A DNA stretch of 64,000 bases from Nitrospinaceae bacterium (GTDB taxonomy: Bacteria; Nitrospinota; Nitrospinia; Nitrospinales; JACRGP01), in contig JAJDBB010000005.1 in the NCBI GenBank assembly GCA_029261555.1, forward strand, positions 1-64,000. Reading direction: 5' to 3'. The translations under genes and the position numbers were made by a program. Each line of letters starts with the position of its first letter. Positions within the stretch are counted from its first letter, which is position 1. Below are positions 47,435 through 56,203 of this stretch, piece by piece. The notes under the pieces were generated by a model. The model made no database searches. It saw nothing but the letters and a program-made list of their open reading frames with translations, and was not told the DNA's origin.

Positions 47435-48337
47435 TTAGCCCTTGTTCGCTTTTAAGGCCCGCACTTTCGAGTCGATAAACTGTTTGTGGGAAACGCGCAA
47501 GGCTTTGGTAATTTTCCGGATTTCTTCGGTTTCATCGTGGGATATATCGCCGTCCGCAGCGGCAATGGCAAAAAACCCATCGACCAGCGCCAACCGCTCC
47601 TTGTGGGTAAAGAGGCGATTGAATTCTGTCGCCGCTTCGTGAAAATCAAATCCTTCTGTCGCCTGCTCTTCGACGACCTGCAACAATATTTTTACTTCCC
47701 CGGCGGCGAATGCAAATTGATCGGTCAATACTTTTTTTAGCGCTTTCTTCTCCGCCTTGTCGATAGTCCCGTCCACATGAGCGACGGACGCTAGCAGGGT
47801 TCCCAATAGACAAATTTTGTAAAGCGTCTCCTCGTCGAGAGCCGGTTTCTTCTGGTTTCTGGCGCTTTTGATTTCGATTTTTTTCAAGACCCGCTGTTTG
47901 AAATAACGAACCAGTTCGGGATTTTTTTCCGGCCTGACCTTGAACAGGGTTTCCTTCAAAAAATTTCGGACCTTGCCGAAGGACCGTCTTGTGAAAGTGG
48001 ATTTTGCCAGCCAAAGGGTGAACTGCTCTATCAACCGGCTTTCTTCTTCTTTAATATTTAAATCCGCCTGGGTCATGGATTGCAGGGCTTGCATGATTTC
48101 AATTTTATCTTCGGGGGAATTCAATTCCGCGATCAATTGCTTGAACAGCTCCTCCTGTTCTTTTTTGGGGAGCGGGGCGAGGACATAGGGATCCAACTCT
48201 TTTATCTGTGCCTTGCTGAGATTAAACTTCCTGTAAAAAGATTTCAGGACGTTCAACTCTGAGTTGGTCACCTCGCCGTCCGCCCAGGCAATCACGGTAA
48301 GGACTTTCAAAAAAATTAACTTTTTGAATTTTTTCAT
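47435..48337 (-). CDS. Double TerB-like domain protein
   Basis: 300-residue cytoplasmic protein with two TerB-type helical domains, one near residues 10-110 (WADGEVTNSELNVLKSFY) and one near 175-295 (HVDGTIDKAEKKALKKVL, then AAADGDISHDETEEIRKI). The acidic DG motifs correspond to the metal-binding region of TerB. The family is tied to tellurite resistance or envelope stress, but the role of such stand-alone proteins is unknown. I start at 48337, with GAGG seven bases upstream. The longer start adds five residues. Confidence 0.8.
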   Translation of the reverse strand: MKKFKKLIFLKVLTVIAWADGEVTNSELNVLKSFYRKFNLSKAQIKELDPYVLAPLPKKEQEELFKQLIAELNSPEDKIEIMQALQSMTQADLNIKEEESRLIEQFTLWLAKSTFTRRSFGKVRNFLKETLFKVRPEKNPELVRYFKQRVLKKIEIKSARNQKKPALDEETLYKICLLGTLLASVAHVDGTIDKAEKKALKKVLTDQFAFAAGEVKILLQVVEEQATEGFDFHEAATEFNRLFTHKERLALVDGFFAIAAADGDISHDETEEIRKITKALRVSHKQFIDSKVRALKANKG

Positions 48338-48387
48338 CAGTAGGCCTCGCACAGCGCAATTGAAAAATTCAGGTTGAAATTTAAAGT

Positions 48388-49629
48388 TTACTCAAACGTG
48401 GAAACCCACAAACGGGCTTTCCGGGTCTTCGCCGGAATCGTGAAGACGTCCAGAGAACCGTCTCCATTTATATCACCAAACGAGACGTCCTTCAAAGTCG
48501 TAAAATACGGCAGGCGCTTTGAGGTTTCCTGGGAGAAACCCCAGGGACCAAGTCCGCTGAAAAAGTAGGTTCCCTTCTGAGTCAAAAATATAATATCCAC
48601 GGTATCGTTGCCGTCGGCGTCCAACATGTATATCTTTTCGGTGGGCAGAGTGGGAAAGACTTTCAGCGATTTTTTTGTGAAACGTCCGCGCCCTACGTTC
48701 TCCAGAAGATAGCAATATTCCCGCGGGTGATCCCTACTCTTTTCATCCAGATCAAGGGAAACGACCAACAAATCGTTGTCCTTATCCTTGTCAAAATCTG
48801 CCCAGTCTGCGTGAGAATGGCGGCCCTGTATATTGGGCAGCGCGCCTGGCAAGGCTTCGCTCAGCTTGCCCAGGCCGTTGTTTATCAAAAGAACGTTGCC
48901 GCCGCGTTCATAAACCAAAAATACGTCAATCACTGCGTCGCCGTCGTAATCGGCGAATACGGGCGCGACAATACCCGGCCTCAGAGGCGGAGTCAAAATG
49001 AGGCTGGCGTCCTCAAAGATTGCCTGCCCGTTGTTGATCATTATCTGAATCTGGCGTTTGCCCGTTTTCCCTTCTGAGTCCAGCAACTTTTCGCCGGTGA
49101 AAAATAAATCCACGTCGCCATCCTGATCGATATCAACCAGATCGACGCGCTCGACGCCGGGAATCAGGATCGGCAAAGGGGGGGCTTTTTCTTCAACGTA
49201 GAAATACCCTTTTTGATTGTTCAAAAAAATACGCGCCATCGGCTCGTCCTTAGAGCTGGAAACTGCAAGCAAATCGGCGATGCGATCCCCGTTAAAATCT
49301 CCGGCGGAAAAGAAACGCGTCTCTTTATTAATTTCCCGGTCCAGAACTTCATTGGGTTTCGCCATAAACTTTCCCTGAGGGCCGTTAATTAAAACCAGCA
49401 GTTTTTGATCGCCGCCCTTCGCTTGCGCGAGGACCAGCAGGTCTTTTCTGCCGTCGCGATTCAGTTGCGCGACTTCGACCTGGCGGTGGACGCCCGGCAT
49501 TATGGGAAGGGATTTTTTTGTGACGTCGACGTAGCGTTGAGACTCGGGATCGTCCCCAAGCAACGGAGTGTGGGAACAGGCGCAAAGGGCGCCAAAGACA
49601 AAGAGAAGGGCAAGGAAGGTTTTATTCAA
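48388..49629 (-). CDS. FG-GAP/VCBS-repeat lipoprotein
   Basis: Exported protein with seven DxDxDG-type repeats forming a calcium-binding beta-propeller, for example FNGDRIADLL, IDQDGDVDLFF, DYDGDAVIDVF and NGDGSLDVFTI. The signal peptide starts at a TTG at 49629 and ends in a lipobox-like LCAC 18 residues on. The longer frame up to 49725 would give an over-long leader and lie inside the MBL gene. The protein is then about 413 residues. The TTG overlaps the end of the MBL gene by eight bases, so the two are coupled. Ligand and partner are unknown. Confidence 0.78.
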   Translation of the reverse strand: MNKTFLALLFVFGALCACSHTPLLGDDPESQRYVDVTKKSLPIMPGVHRQVEVAQLNRDGRKDLLVLAQAKGGDQKLLVLINGPQGKFMAKPNEVLDREINKETRFFSAGDFNGDRIADLLAVSSSKDEPMARIFLNNQKGYFYVEEKAPPLPILIPGVERVDLVDIDQDGDVDLFFTGEKLLDSEGKTGKRQIQIMINNGQAIFEDASLILTPPLRPGIVAPVFADYDGDAVIDVFLVYERGGNVLLINNGLGKLSEALPGALPNIQGRHSHADWADFDKDKDNDLLVVSLDLDEKSRDHPREYCYLLENVGRGRFTKKSLKVFPTLPTEKIYMLDADGNDTVDIIFLTQKGTYFFSGLGPWGFSQETSKRLPYFTTLKDVSFGDINGDGSLDVFTIPAKTRKARLWVSTFE

Positions 49630-50485
49630 AACATGATTTTGGATAAATAGACTTTTGAAAATCGATTTCCAGCCCCTCATATGCGGCGGTGCTTTTTGGA
49701 AACAGTTCTCGAGCTTCGGATTCAATTTTTTTCACCGTATCATCGCAATGCGCTGGATCGTGATGGAACAAAATCAGCTGCTTGACGTTTGCCGCCTTTG
49801 CCAGCTTCACGCCATGGTTCATGGTGCTGTGTCCCCAACCTATCCGGGGGAAATGCCCGTTCCGCCCGTGGTATTCGTCCTCAGTATACTGACAGTCATA
49901 AATAAGGACGTCGGCGTCGGTGCAAAATTTTTGCAACCGGGGGTCCACAACGTCTTCCGTCATATGCTCTACGTCGGTGGCAAAAACCATGGACTTACCT
50001 TCCGAATCGAAACGGTATCCATACGAACCGTTGGGGTGGTACATGGCAATCAAACTGACCCGGCAATTATCCGTTTCAATAACGTCCCCGGGTTTCTGGT
50101 CGTGAAAGCGAAGCGTGGAAGGCAGGGTTTTCATTGGGACGGGGAACACCGGGGGACTCATTTGCCTGTGCAGTATTTCTTCGATAGTTATAGGAAGGGA
50201 GGTGCCGCCGTATATGTCCAGTTCATTGCCTTCCAAATACAAGGGACCAAAAAACGGCAGGCCCTGGATATGATCCCAGTGAACGTGGGAATACAAAATC
50301 TTCGCCCGAATCGGCAATTGGTTCATCAAGGACAGTCCCAGGTTCCGGATTCCCGTGCCTGTGTCCAGGATGAACAAATCCTCGCCGCAACGAACCTCGA
50401 CGCAGGTCGTGTTGCCCCCGATACCGGAGGTCTCTTTGTTGCCCGAGGGAATACTGCCGCGTACCCCCCAAAATTTAACGCGCAT
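49622..50485 (-). CDS. MBL-fold metal-dependent hydrolase
   Basis: 287-residue metallo-beta-lactamase-fold hydrolase of the lactonase/PhnP-RNase Z-like group. The metal motif HVHWDH (His x His x Asp His) is intact, and further ligands occur in FATDVEH and FHHDPAH. No signal peptide is present, so it works in the cytoplasm. The start MRVKFWGVRGSIPSG is the signature of this subfamily, whose members hydrolyse phosphodiester or cyclic phosphate bonds. The substrate is not predictable. The AT-rich hairpin upstream is described separately. Confidence 0.86.
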   Translation of the reverse strand: MRVKFWGVRGSIPSGNKETSGIGGNTTCVEVRCGEDLFILDTGTGIRNLGLSLMNQLPIRAKILYSHVHWDHIQGLPFFGPLYLEGNELDIYGGTSLPITIEEILHRQMSPPVFPVPMKTLPSTLRFHDQKPGDVIETDNCRVSLIAMYHPNGSYGYRFDSEGKSMVFATDVEHMTEDVVDPRLQKFCTDADVLIYDCQYTEDEYHGRNGHFPRIGWGHSTMNHGVKLAKAANVKQLILFHHDPAHCDDTVKKIESEARELFPKSTAAYEGLEIDFQKSIYPKSCFE

Positions 50486-50517
50486 GAATTAGCCTGAAAA
50501 GTTTTTCGGATGGAACC

Positions 50518-50575
50518 CTAGAATGCAAAATTATTTTGCCTTTAAAAAAGCAAAATAATTCGCCGCCTATTCTAG
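50518..50575. repeat. AT-rich nested inverted repeat in the lipM-MBL gap
   Basis: An outer CTAGAA/TTCTAG pair (50518-50523 and 50570-50575) encloses an 11-base inner stem (AATTATTTTGC, 50529-50539; GCAAAATAATT, 50550-50560) with a 10-base loop. It lies between the octanoyltransferase stop and the MBL start. On the minus strand it could be the 3' hairpin of the former or a leader structure of the latter. The flanks are unusually AT-rich for the window. No T-run follows it on the minus strand. Confidence 0.6.
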
Positions 50576-50668
50576 ATAAAAAAATAATTAAAATCAAAAA
50601 TTAACCGACTCGGCCGGTTTGGATTTCTCTTTTTGAAGCGCTTTTTATTATGTAGAGGTTAATTTACC

Positions 50669-51445
50669 TCAAGTATTTCTTTCCAAACCCACCATAGCCC
50701 TTTTTGAGGTAGGCTTAAAAAAATTTTCAAAACCCTCTTTAAACCCTAGCGCCGCTTCCTGAAAATCGACTTTTTCGCCCAAGGCTTCAGACAGGGAAAC
50801 GGTGGAATTGTTCAATCGCTCCAAGGCTTGCCGACTCGACAGACCATTGCCCTCCACAAACAACGAATTCATAAACTCCCGGTTCAATTCCAGCGGAATG
50901 GAACCGTGTTGCAAAAAAGCTCGACGGGTTCTTTTTTGCGCGCTCCCGATCATTTTTTTTCCATTCCAGACGATTTCAAAATATCCCGCGTTGGCAAAAC
51001 AAATAGGGGATCGATTAGCGGCGCCCAACTTATCATGTTTTGGACGATTTTTTGCCATTGACGCCCCGTCGACGCCTAATTCCTTCAAGCCGGCCAGAAG
51101 AGCAAGGGCCACTCGCTCATAAGCTCCGCGAAGCTGAGAAGGAAATTGCGGATGAGGAATCGGCGCGACCACGCAATAGGTCAACTCCCTGTCGTGCAAA
51201 ACCGCCTGCCCGCCCGTTGGCCTTTGCACAATGGGAACTTTAAATTTTTGACACAACTCCCGGTCAACGTCCGGGAGTTCGTTTTGCGAATACCCCACGC
51301 TCAACGTCGGCCGCGACCAACCGTACAATCGCAATACGGGACTCGTTGGAGCGCTTTCCATAGCCTTGAGAAGAGCGCGGTCCGCAGCCATGTTCGCTTC
51401 GCCTTCGCACAAACCGTCTTGAATAAATTCCCAGCTCATTTTCAA
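50669..51445 (-). CDS. Lipoyl synthesis octanoyltransferase, LipM-like
   Basis: 258-residue lipoate/biotin-ligase-fold enzyme. The conserved RPTGGQAVLHDRELTY segment, and Cys149 in SPICFANAGYFE just before NGKKMIGSAQKR, match the catalytic cysteine of LipM-type octanoyl-ACP transferases rather than LplA ligase, which lacks it. It moves octanoate to GcvH or E2 domains. The C-terminal part lacks a separate ligase accessory domain. It is divergent from the FGE-type gene 51 bases away. Confidence 0.85.
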   Translation of the reverse strand: MKMSWEFIQDGLCEGEANMAADRALLKAMESAPTSPVLRLYGWSRPTLSVGYSQNELPDVDRELCQKFKVPIVQRPTGGQAVLHDRELTYCVVAPIPHPQFPSQLRGAYERVALALLAGLKELGVDGASMAKNRPKHDKLGAANRSPICFANAGYFEIVWNGKKMIGSAQKRTRRAFLQHGSIPLELNREFMNSLFVEGNGLSSRQALERLNNSTVSLSEALGEKVDFQEAALGFKEGFENFFKPTSKRAMVGLERNT

Positions 51446-51496
51446 TTTTGATAAGATATTAAAATTAAGTTTTTAACAATTCATTCCACGCAAACA

Positions 51497-52534
51497 ATGA
51501 ACGCTAACAGACTTTTTTTTATCCTCGCCTTTTTAACTTTTTCCCTTCATGCGCCGCAGGCTTGGGGATTCCAGGGGTTTTTGCATCCCAAGAACCCGAC
51601 CCTAAAATGCCAGACCGCCTGCCATCAACCCGAGAACATACATCAAGCCAGAAAAGACAAAACCAAAAACTCAAAATGCGCCGAATGCCACGTCGGCCGC
51701 ATCGCGACGGAACCGAAGAAAACGCCACTATTCTCGCCGCTTTCAAACCGGCTGAAAAAAGTTTTTAATCCGGGGCTAAATATCGTTCCCAAATTAATCG
51801 CCAAACCGGCTTTAGACTCCGTCGAAAAAAATGCCGTTCATTCCGACGCGCCTCCAAGAATGGCTTTTGTTCCCGCCGGGGAATTCATTATGGGATCCAA
51901 CGAGCGCTGGGCGGACGAGTCGCCGGAATACATCGAAACCGCCGACGCATTTTATATCGACCTGTACGAAGTCACAAACAAAGATTACGCCGCGTTTTTG
52001 AAAAGCGTTTCCGATAGAGACCCTCCGTATCACTGGCCGGACGGCGCGGTTCCCAAAAGCAAGGAAAACCATCCCGTCATTTACGTCAATTGGTTCGACG
52101 CTCGGGATTACTGCGCCTGGGCGGGCAAGCGCCTGCCCACCGAAGAGGAATGGGAAAAAGCCGCGCGCGGACCGGAAGGATGGATTTATCCCTGGGGAAA
52201 CATATGGGATCTCGACAAATCCAACAATCCCTATAAACCGGACGTCGCCGGCCCGGTTCCCGTGGGGAGTTACCCGCAAGGCAGAAGCCCTTACGGTTTG
52301 CACGACATGTCCGGAAACGTCTGGGAATGGGTGGACAGCCATTACCTGCCGCACCCCGGCAACGAGGTCCCAAGTAACGAATACGGGAAAGACAAGCGCG
52401 TGTTGAAAGGCGGTTCGTGGTTCGACTGCCTGTCCTACGGGTGCGGACTCAGTTCGCCGACCTTCAATCGCAGTTTCTTCACCCCGGAAGTGCGCAACAA
52501 CAGTTTTGGATTCCGTTGCGCCAAATCGCCCTGA
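51497..52534 (+). CDS. FGE/SUMF1-type protein with N-terminal haem motifs
   Basis: Exported 345-residue protein. A signal peptide ends near AWG (residue 24). Residues 38-43 are CQTACH (C-x3-C-H), a non-canonical haem spacing, and 61-65 are CAECH, a canonical c-type CxxCH, so one or two haems are plausible. From about residue 115 runs a formylglycine-generating-enzyme domain (MAFVPAGEFIMGSNERWADESPEY, then VNWFDARDYCAWAGKRLPTEEEWEKAARG, SGNVWEWVDSHY). Near the end GGSWFDCLSYGC holds a Cys pair five residues apart, like the FGE active site but displaced by one residue. Its function may be non-enzymatic. I know of no standard member with this pairing. Confidence 0.82.
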   Translation: MNANRLFFILAFLTFSLHAPQAWGFQGFLHPKNPTLKCQTACHQPENIHQARKDKTKNSKCAECHVGRIATEPKKTPLFSPLSNRLKKVFNPGLNIVPKLIAKPALDSVEKNAVHSDAPPRMAFVPAGEFIMGSNERWADESPEYIETADAFYIDLYEVTNKDYAAFLKSVSDRDPPYHWPDGAVPKSKENHPVIYVNWFDARDYCAWAGKRLPTEEEWEKAARGPEGWIYPWGNIWDLDKSNNPYKPDVAGPVPVGSYPQGRSPYGLHDMSGNVWEWVDSHYLPHPGNEVPSNEYGKDKRVLKGGSWFDCLSYGCGLSSPTFNRSFFTPEVRNNSFGFRCAKSP

Positions 52535-52568
52535 CCGGCGCAAAGGGTTGAGCGCCGAGGTAACGGAA

Positions 52569-52760
52569 ATGGCCGAATCATCAAAAGATAAAAACCTGCC
52601 CGCGCTCAGCCGGACCCGAAAAATCCTGATCGTTATTTTTATGATTGGGTTTTGGTTGATCTTTTACTGGCACAAGGGAAGCCAACCCCCGAGCGCGCCG
52701 GATATTCCGGACCCTTCCCAAAGCGCCACCCCCTCGGAGAAGCAGGACCGGAAGAAGTAA
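52569..52760 (+). CDS. Small single-helix membrane protein, 63 residues
   Basis: ATG at 52569 with GAGG eight bases upstream. A charged N-terminus, one hydrophobic helix (about 20-36, KILIVIFMIGFWLIFYW) and a Pro/Ser-rich tail give a signal-anchor topology. It starts 34 bases after the FGE-type gene on the same strand and could work with it. A longer frame from 52506 would overlap that gene and is less likely. No family recognised. Confidence 0.65.
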   Translation: MAESSKDKNLPALSRTRKILIVIFMIGFWLIFYWHKGSQPPSAPDIPDPSQSATPSEKQDRKK

Positions 52761-52766
52761 TTCCTA

Positions 52767-53558
52767 TCAATCCGGGTTCCTGTACCGCTCACGGTTAATA
52801 TCCGGATGGCCCACCAGCAAATCCATGGGATCTTTTTTTCCGTGAAGCTTTATCAATTTGTCAGGCCTCTCGGCCAGCAAAAGGCGGGTTTCGGAAATAC
52901 TTTTGGTAAAGCGCATGGCAGGGTCCGGCGCTGGCAACACTTCTTTTTCGCCGGAGGTTTTGGGCGTTTCAAAATACCCGCCGGGCCGAGAGTGAAAGAC
53001 CAAAGCCTTATCACGTGTCGCCATTCCGTCGCCGATGAATAAAGTCTCCGGCCTGGACTCTTCGGGTTGGGCAACCGACGGTCCTTCAAACTGGCGCTTG
53101 GACGACAAAAATAATCGGTCGCTGGATCGATTTTCAAATCCACCGACGTCCAACCCCCTCCCGCCCAACACCAGGTTTTTTTCCGCAACGGCTAGGCTGT
53201 CAATTTCATCTTCACCCAGCCGCTCCAACTTATCATGAGTCTCTAAAACTCTTTTCAGGGGAACTTCATAACGCTTGAGGGCCAGGTACTTCCGATCGGT
53301 GGGGAATGGTTCCGCAGTCGTTGGAATTACCCGGGACTCTTTGGGCAGGGAAGTTTCAGTCGCGGACGGATCTTTTTCGGCGGTTTCCAGTTTTACCGGT
53401 TTGGATTGAACGACCGGTTTGCTCAAATCAAAGTCGACTTTTGAATCCACCACAATGCCGGGGGCGTCCGTTGCAAATTTATCGCCGCTCCCGCATCCGA
53501 AGAGGATCAAAATAAAAACCGCCAGGCATGCGTAAGTTTTCATTCGTGTGTATATCAT
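52767..53558 (-). CDS. Predicted lipoprotein of unknown function
   Basis: 263 residues from the ATG at 53558, with a signal ending in the lipobox LFGC. The alternative ATG at 53543 drops five residues and is equally possible. The mature part is rich in Lys, Glu and Pro, of low predicted order at first. It has conserved-looking helices in the middle (ALKRYEVPLKRVLETHDKLERL) and a strand-rich C-terminus (ETRLLLAERPDKLIKLHGKK). I do not recognise the family. It converges on the small membrane protein with a six-base gap. Confidence 0.7.
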   Translation of the reverse strand: MIYTRMKTYACLAVFILILFGCGSGDKFATDAPGIVVDSKVDFDLSKPVVQSKPVKLETAEKDPSATETSLPKESRVIPTTAEPFPTDRKYLALKRYEVPLKRVLETHDKLERLGEDEIDSLAVAEKNLVLGGRGLDVGGFENRSSDRLFLSSKRQFEGPSVAQPEESRPETLFIGDGMATRDKALVFHSRPGGYFETPKTSGEKEVLPAPDPAMRFTKSISETRLLLAERPDKLIKLHGKKDPMDLLVGHPDINRERYRNPD

Positions 53559-53831
53559 TTCCCGATCGCTTCTCCTTGGCGCCGTATTCACTAACCAGAG
53601 AATAATAAGATCCCCACCCGTCTTATTATAAATCATCGGACCAAAAACGTATTTCTTGATCGACTGAACAGATTATCGCCGGGGAAAAAGCCCAACTTTG
53701 CCTTGAGGGGAAATTTTTACCCGTTCCCTCGCCGCACTTACAACAAAAATATGTTTAAATTCAATAGCTTACAAAAGGAACGGCTTTTGCTATTACTCAC
53801 GTATTGGAAACCTTTCAGGAGAACTTTAGTC

Positions 53832-54065
53832 ATGAGCGCCATGCCTCAAATGCTGAATCTGCTTGACCCGGCGGCGGTCGAAGTATTGAAACGTAAAGTA
53901 TTGGCCGGGGAAATTTCGCCCGGCTCCTTCAAGAGAGTTTTGAAGCGTCAAATGCTCGTTCAATTTGACCGGTTATATTCCCAACGCTACAAAACCCTGG
54001 CCCGGCTCGCCGGAAATTATATACGGGAAAGGTTTTTCCAGCGTAGCCCGGACAACGCCTCGTAG
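53832..54065 (+). CDS. Small helical protein of unknown function, 77 residues
   Basis: Starts at the ATG at 53832 behind AGGAG (ten bases upstream). A longer frame to 53751 would add 27 residues with a Leu-rich helix and cannot be excluded. The protein is basic and helical (LLDPAAVEVLKRKVLAGEISPGSFKRVLKRQML). No family recognised. Its stop (TAG) is the first part of a GTAGCC repeat module. Confidence 0.6.
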   Translation: MSAMPQMLNLLDPAAVEVLKRKVLAGEISPGSFKRVLKRQMLVQFDRLYSQRYKTLARLAGNYIRERFFQRSPDNAS

Positions 54066-54175
54066 CCAGGCAAGCGCCTGGATGCAATAGTTTGGATTTT
54101 CAAACCCAATGTAGATTGTAGCGTTATCCAAAGTAAGTAGAGCTATCTTGCCCCTCCGGCTAGAAGCCGGGCTAT
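54061..54175. repeat. Mosaic repeat module upstream of recA
   Basis: GTAGCCAGGCAAGCGCCTGGA begins inside the previous stop codon, as in the copy at 28843. It is followed at 54091-54125 by TTTGGATTTTCAAACCCAAT and then GTAGATTGTAGCGTT, which is about 80 percent alike to 55575-55608 on the other side of recA. A short hairpin (CCGGCT-AGA-AGCCGG, 54156-54170) ends the block. The gap 54066-54418 otherwise holds the recA promoter and no recognisable gene. Confidence 0.75.
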
Positions 54176-54258
54176 CGACTATCCCCCTCTATGGTCCGGT
54201 CTGGCGATTTCTCGCCTTCCTGAATTCAACCCCAAAATTATTCAATAACCGTTTGCGT

Positions 54259-54287
54259 TTGACATCGATTTTTCCTCTTTGTAAACT
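54259..54287 (+). promoter_or_regulatory. Candidate recA promoter
   Basis: TTGACA (54259-54264) and TAAACT (54282-54287) are 17 bases apart; the -10 matches the consensus at four of six positions. The start would lie near 54294, giving a leader of about 125 bases. A GAGGAG ribosome site is five bases before the recA ATG. I see no clear LexA box of the enteric or Bacillus type near it. Confidence 0.6.
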
Positions 54288-54418
54288 GTGCCCGAGTAGC
54301 GCTGTTTTATCGCCGTCGATATTCCGCCCTTTACCACCGACATACACTGCTTTGCAAACATACCCATTAATCCAGCCTGATTGGGTTCAACCAATCATCC
54401 CTAATACGAGGAGTCAAA

Positions 54419-55504
54419 ATGTCCCTTGATCCCAATAAAGAGAAAGCCCTGGACCTCGCCTTTTCACAAATTGAAAAACAATTTGGTAAAGGGTCCATCA
54501 TGAAACTCGGCCAAACGGACCCCCTAAAAGGAATCGGAGTCATTTCCACGGGTTCTATTTCGCTGGACAGGGCGTTGGGCGTCGGAGGGGTGCCCAGAGG
54601 ACGAATCGTTGAAATTTACGGCCCAGAGGCTTCGGGCAAAACCAGCCTCACCCTGCACATCATCGCGGAAGCGCAAAAAGCTGGCGGGGTGGCGGCCTTC
54701 ATCGACGCGGAGCACGCTCTCGACCCGCAATACGCGGAAAAGCTGGGAGTCAATCTGGACGACCTTCTGCTTTCGCAACCCGATACCGGCGAGCAATCCC
54801 TGGAGATAGCCGAGGTCCTTATCCGAAGCGGCGCCGTGGACGTCATCGTTATCGACTCAGTCGCCGCCTTGGTTCCAAAGGCAGAGTTGGACGGCGACAT
54901 GGGCGATTCACACATGGGACTCCAGGCGCGGCTCATGTCCCAGGCCATGCGCAAACTCACCGGGGTCATCCAAAAATCCAACACCTGCCTCATCTTTATC
55001 AACCAAATCCGCATGAAAATCGGGGTGATGTTTGGCAATCCAGAAACAACCACCGGAGGCAACGCGCTAAAATTTTACTGCTCGGTACGGATGGATATCC
55101 GACGTATATCCGCCATCAAGGACGCCGACAAGATCATCGGCGGACGAACGCGCGTCAAGGTGGTCAAAAACAAAGTGGCCTCTCCATTCAAAGATTGCGA
55201 ATTCGATATCATTTACGGAGAAGGCATCTCGAAGACGGGAGACTTATTGGACCTCGGCGTGGAGCAGGAAGTGATCGCCAAAAGTGGAACCTGGTTTTCG
55301 TATAACGAAAATCGAATGGGACAGGGAAGGGAAAATTCCAAAAATTTCCTGAAAGAAAACCCGGATATCTATGCGGAGATCGAAGCCAAAATAAAAGCAA
55401 ACCTGGGCTGGGGTCCCGCGCCGGAGGGTGGAGCCGTCGACGATTCCGGGAAAGAATCTCCGGACGAAGAGAATCAGGGAACCCGTAAGAAACGTAAATC
55501 CTGA
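54419..55504 (+). CDS. recA: Recombinase RecA
   Basis: Central recombination ATPase, 361 residues. Walker [10 protein letters not shown] is near residue 66, Walker [14 protein letters not shown] near 141, and the [20 protein letters not shown] segment, with loop 2, is intact. The C-terminal tail is acidic. It is followed by recX after 205 bases, an unusual gap because it contains a repeat module. Confidence 0.99.
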   Translation: MSLDPNKEKALDLAFSQIEKQFGKGSIMKLGQTDPLKGIGVISTGSISLDRALGVGGVPRGRIVEIYGPEASGKTSLTLHIIAEAQKAGGVAAFIDAEHALDPQYAEKLGVNLDDLLLSQPDTGEQSLEIAEVLIRSGAVDVIVIDSVAALVPKAELDGDMGDSHMGLQARLMSQAMRKLTGVIQKSNTCLIFINQIRMKIGVMFGNPETTTGGNALKFYCSVRMDIRRISAIKDADKIIGGRTRVKVVKNKVASPFKDCEFDIIYGEGISKTGDLLDLGVEQEVIAKSGTWFSYNENRMGQGRENSKNFLKENPDIYAEIEAKIKANLGWGPAPEGGAVDDSGKESPDEENQGTRKKRKS

Positions 55505-55549
55505 CTGACGAGCGCCTCTAAAATTCACCATAGCCGCGAGCGCCCTTAT

Positions 55550-55665
55550 GCCGGACAAGCGCCCGGTGGCAGGGTTTGATTTGCAAATCCAATGCAGCTT
55601 GTAGCGTTCACCGTATAAGCGGCGCTATTGGGTCCAGCGGCACGCTGGCCGACGAGGCGCCAAAA
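55550..55665. repeat. Mosaic repeat module between recA and recX
   Basis: The block contains GCCGGACAAGCGCCCGG near its start and 55575-55608, homologous to 54091-54125. The perfect CCAGCG-GCA-CGCTGG hairpin (55634-55648) shares its stems with the one at 27615-27629. It lies 46 bases past the recA stop, so recA and recX may be separated by partial termination. No coding capacity. Confidence 0.75.
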
Positions 55666-55709
55666 GAGAAAATATTCAATTATTAGAGATCCCCTTATAC
55701 AAAAATCTC

Positions 55710-56174
55710 ATGGAGGCAGAATTCAAACGAGCCAAATCCGCCGCCCTGAAATATCTTGCGCGCAGGCCTCGCAGTCGCTGGGAGGTTCGAACTTATCTCC
55801 ATAAAAAGGAGCATTCTCCGTCCGCCACAGACGCCACCTTGAACTACCTTGCCGACCTGGGCTACATCAACGACCGGCGCTTTGCCGAGGACTGGGGACG
55901 GTCGCGCATCGAAAACCGGCGGTTCGGAAAACTTCGTATCCGGCAGGAACTTTTTCAGAAAGGAGTGGACGAAGGATTGATCGCCTCCGCGTTGGAAAAA
56001 CTTTTTTCCGAAGCGGACGAAATTCAATTGGCCCGGACCTGCGCTGAAAAACGCCTGCCCTCGCTGGCAGGCCTGGACTCGTTAAAACAAAAGCGCCGAC
56101 TGACCCAGCACCTTCAACGCAAAGGATTCTCCTACGATATCATCCGCAATATCGTTGAAACCAAGCTTTCATAA
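55710..56174 (+). CDS. recX: Regulatory protein RecX
   Basis: 154 residues, three-helix RecX repeats that bind and restrain RecA filaments. The first repeat starts at AALKYLARRPRSRWEVRTYL; the following LNYLADLGYINDRRFAEDWGRSRIENRRFGKLRIRQEL segment is the clearest signature. It ends with the FSYDIIRNIV helix. The neighbourhood with recA is standard. The start ATG follows the sequence ATCTC and no good ribosome site is seen. Confidence 0.94.
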   Translation: MEAEFKRAKSAALKYLARRPRSRWEVRTYLHKKEHSPSATDATLNYLADLGYINDRRFAEDWGRSRIENRRFGKLRIRQELFQKGVDEGLIASALEKLFSEADEIQLARTCAEKRLPSLAGLDSLKQKRRLTQHLQRKGFSYDIIRNIVETKLS

Positions 56175-56203
56175 AACCGTAAGATAACCTGCCGCCAACG
56201 ACC

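Noticed and set aside
49655-50497. 280-codon plus-strand frame opposite the MBL gene
   Set aside because: Lies entirely antisense to a gene with an intact metal motif; no recognisable domain in its translation.
54148-54429. 93-codon plus-strand frame before recA
   Set aside because: Covers the predicted recA promoter and start, has no ribosome site, and contains a repeat hairpin.
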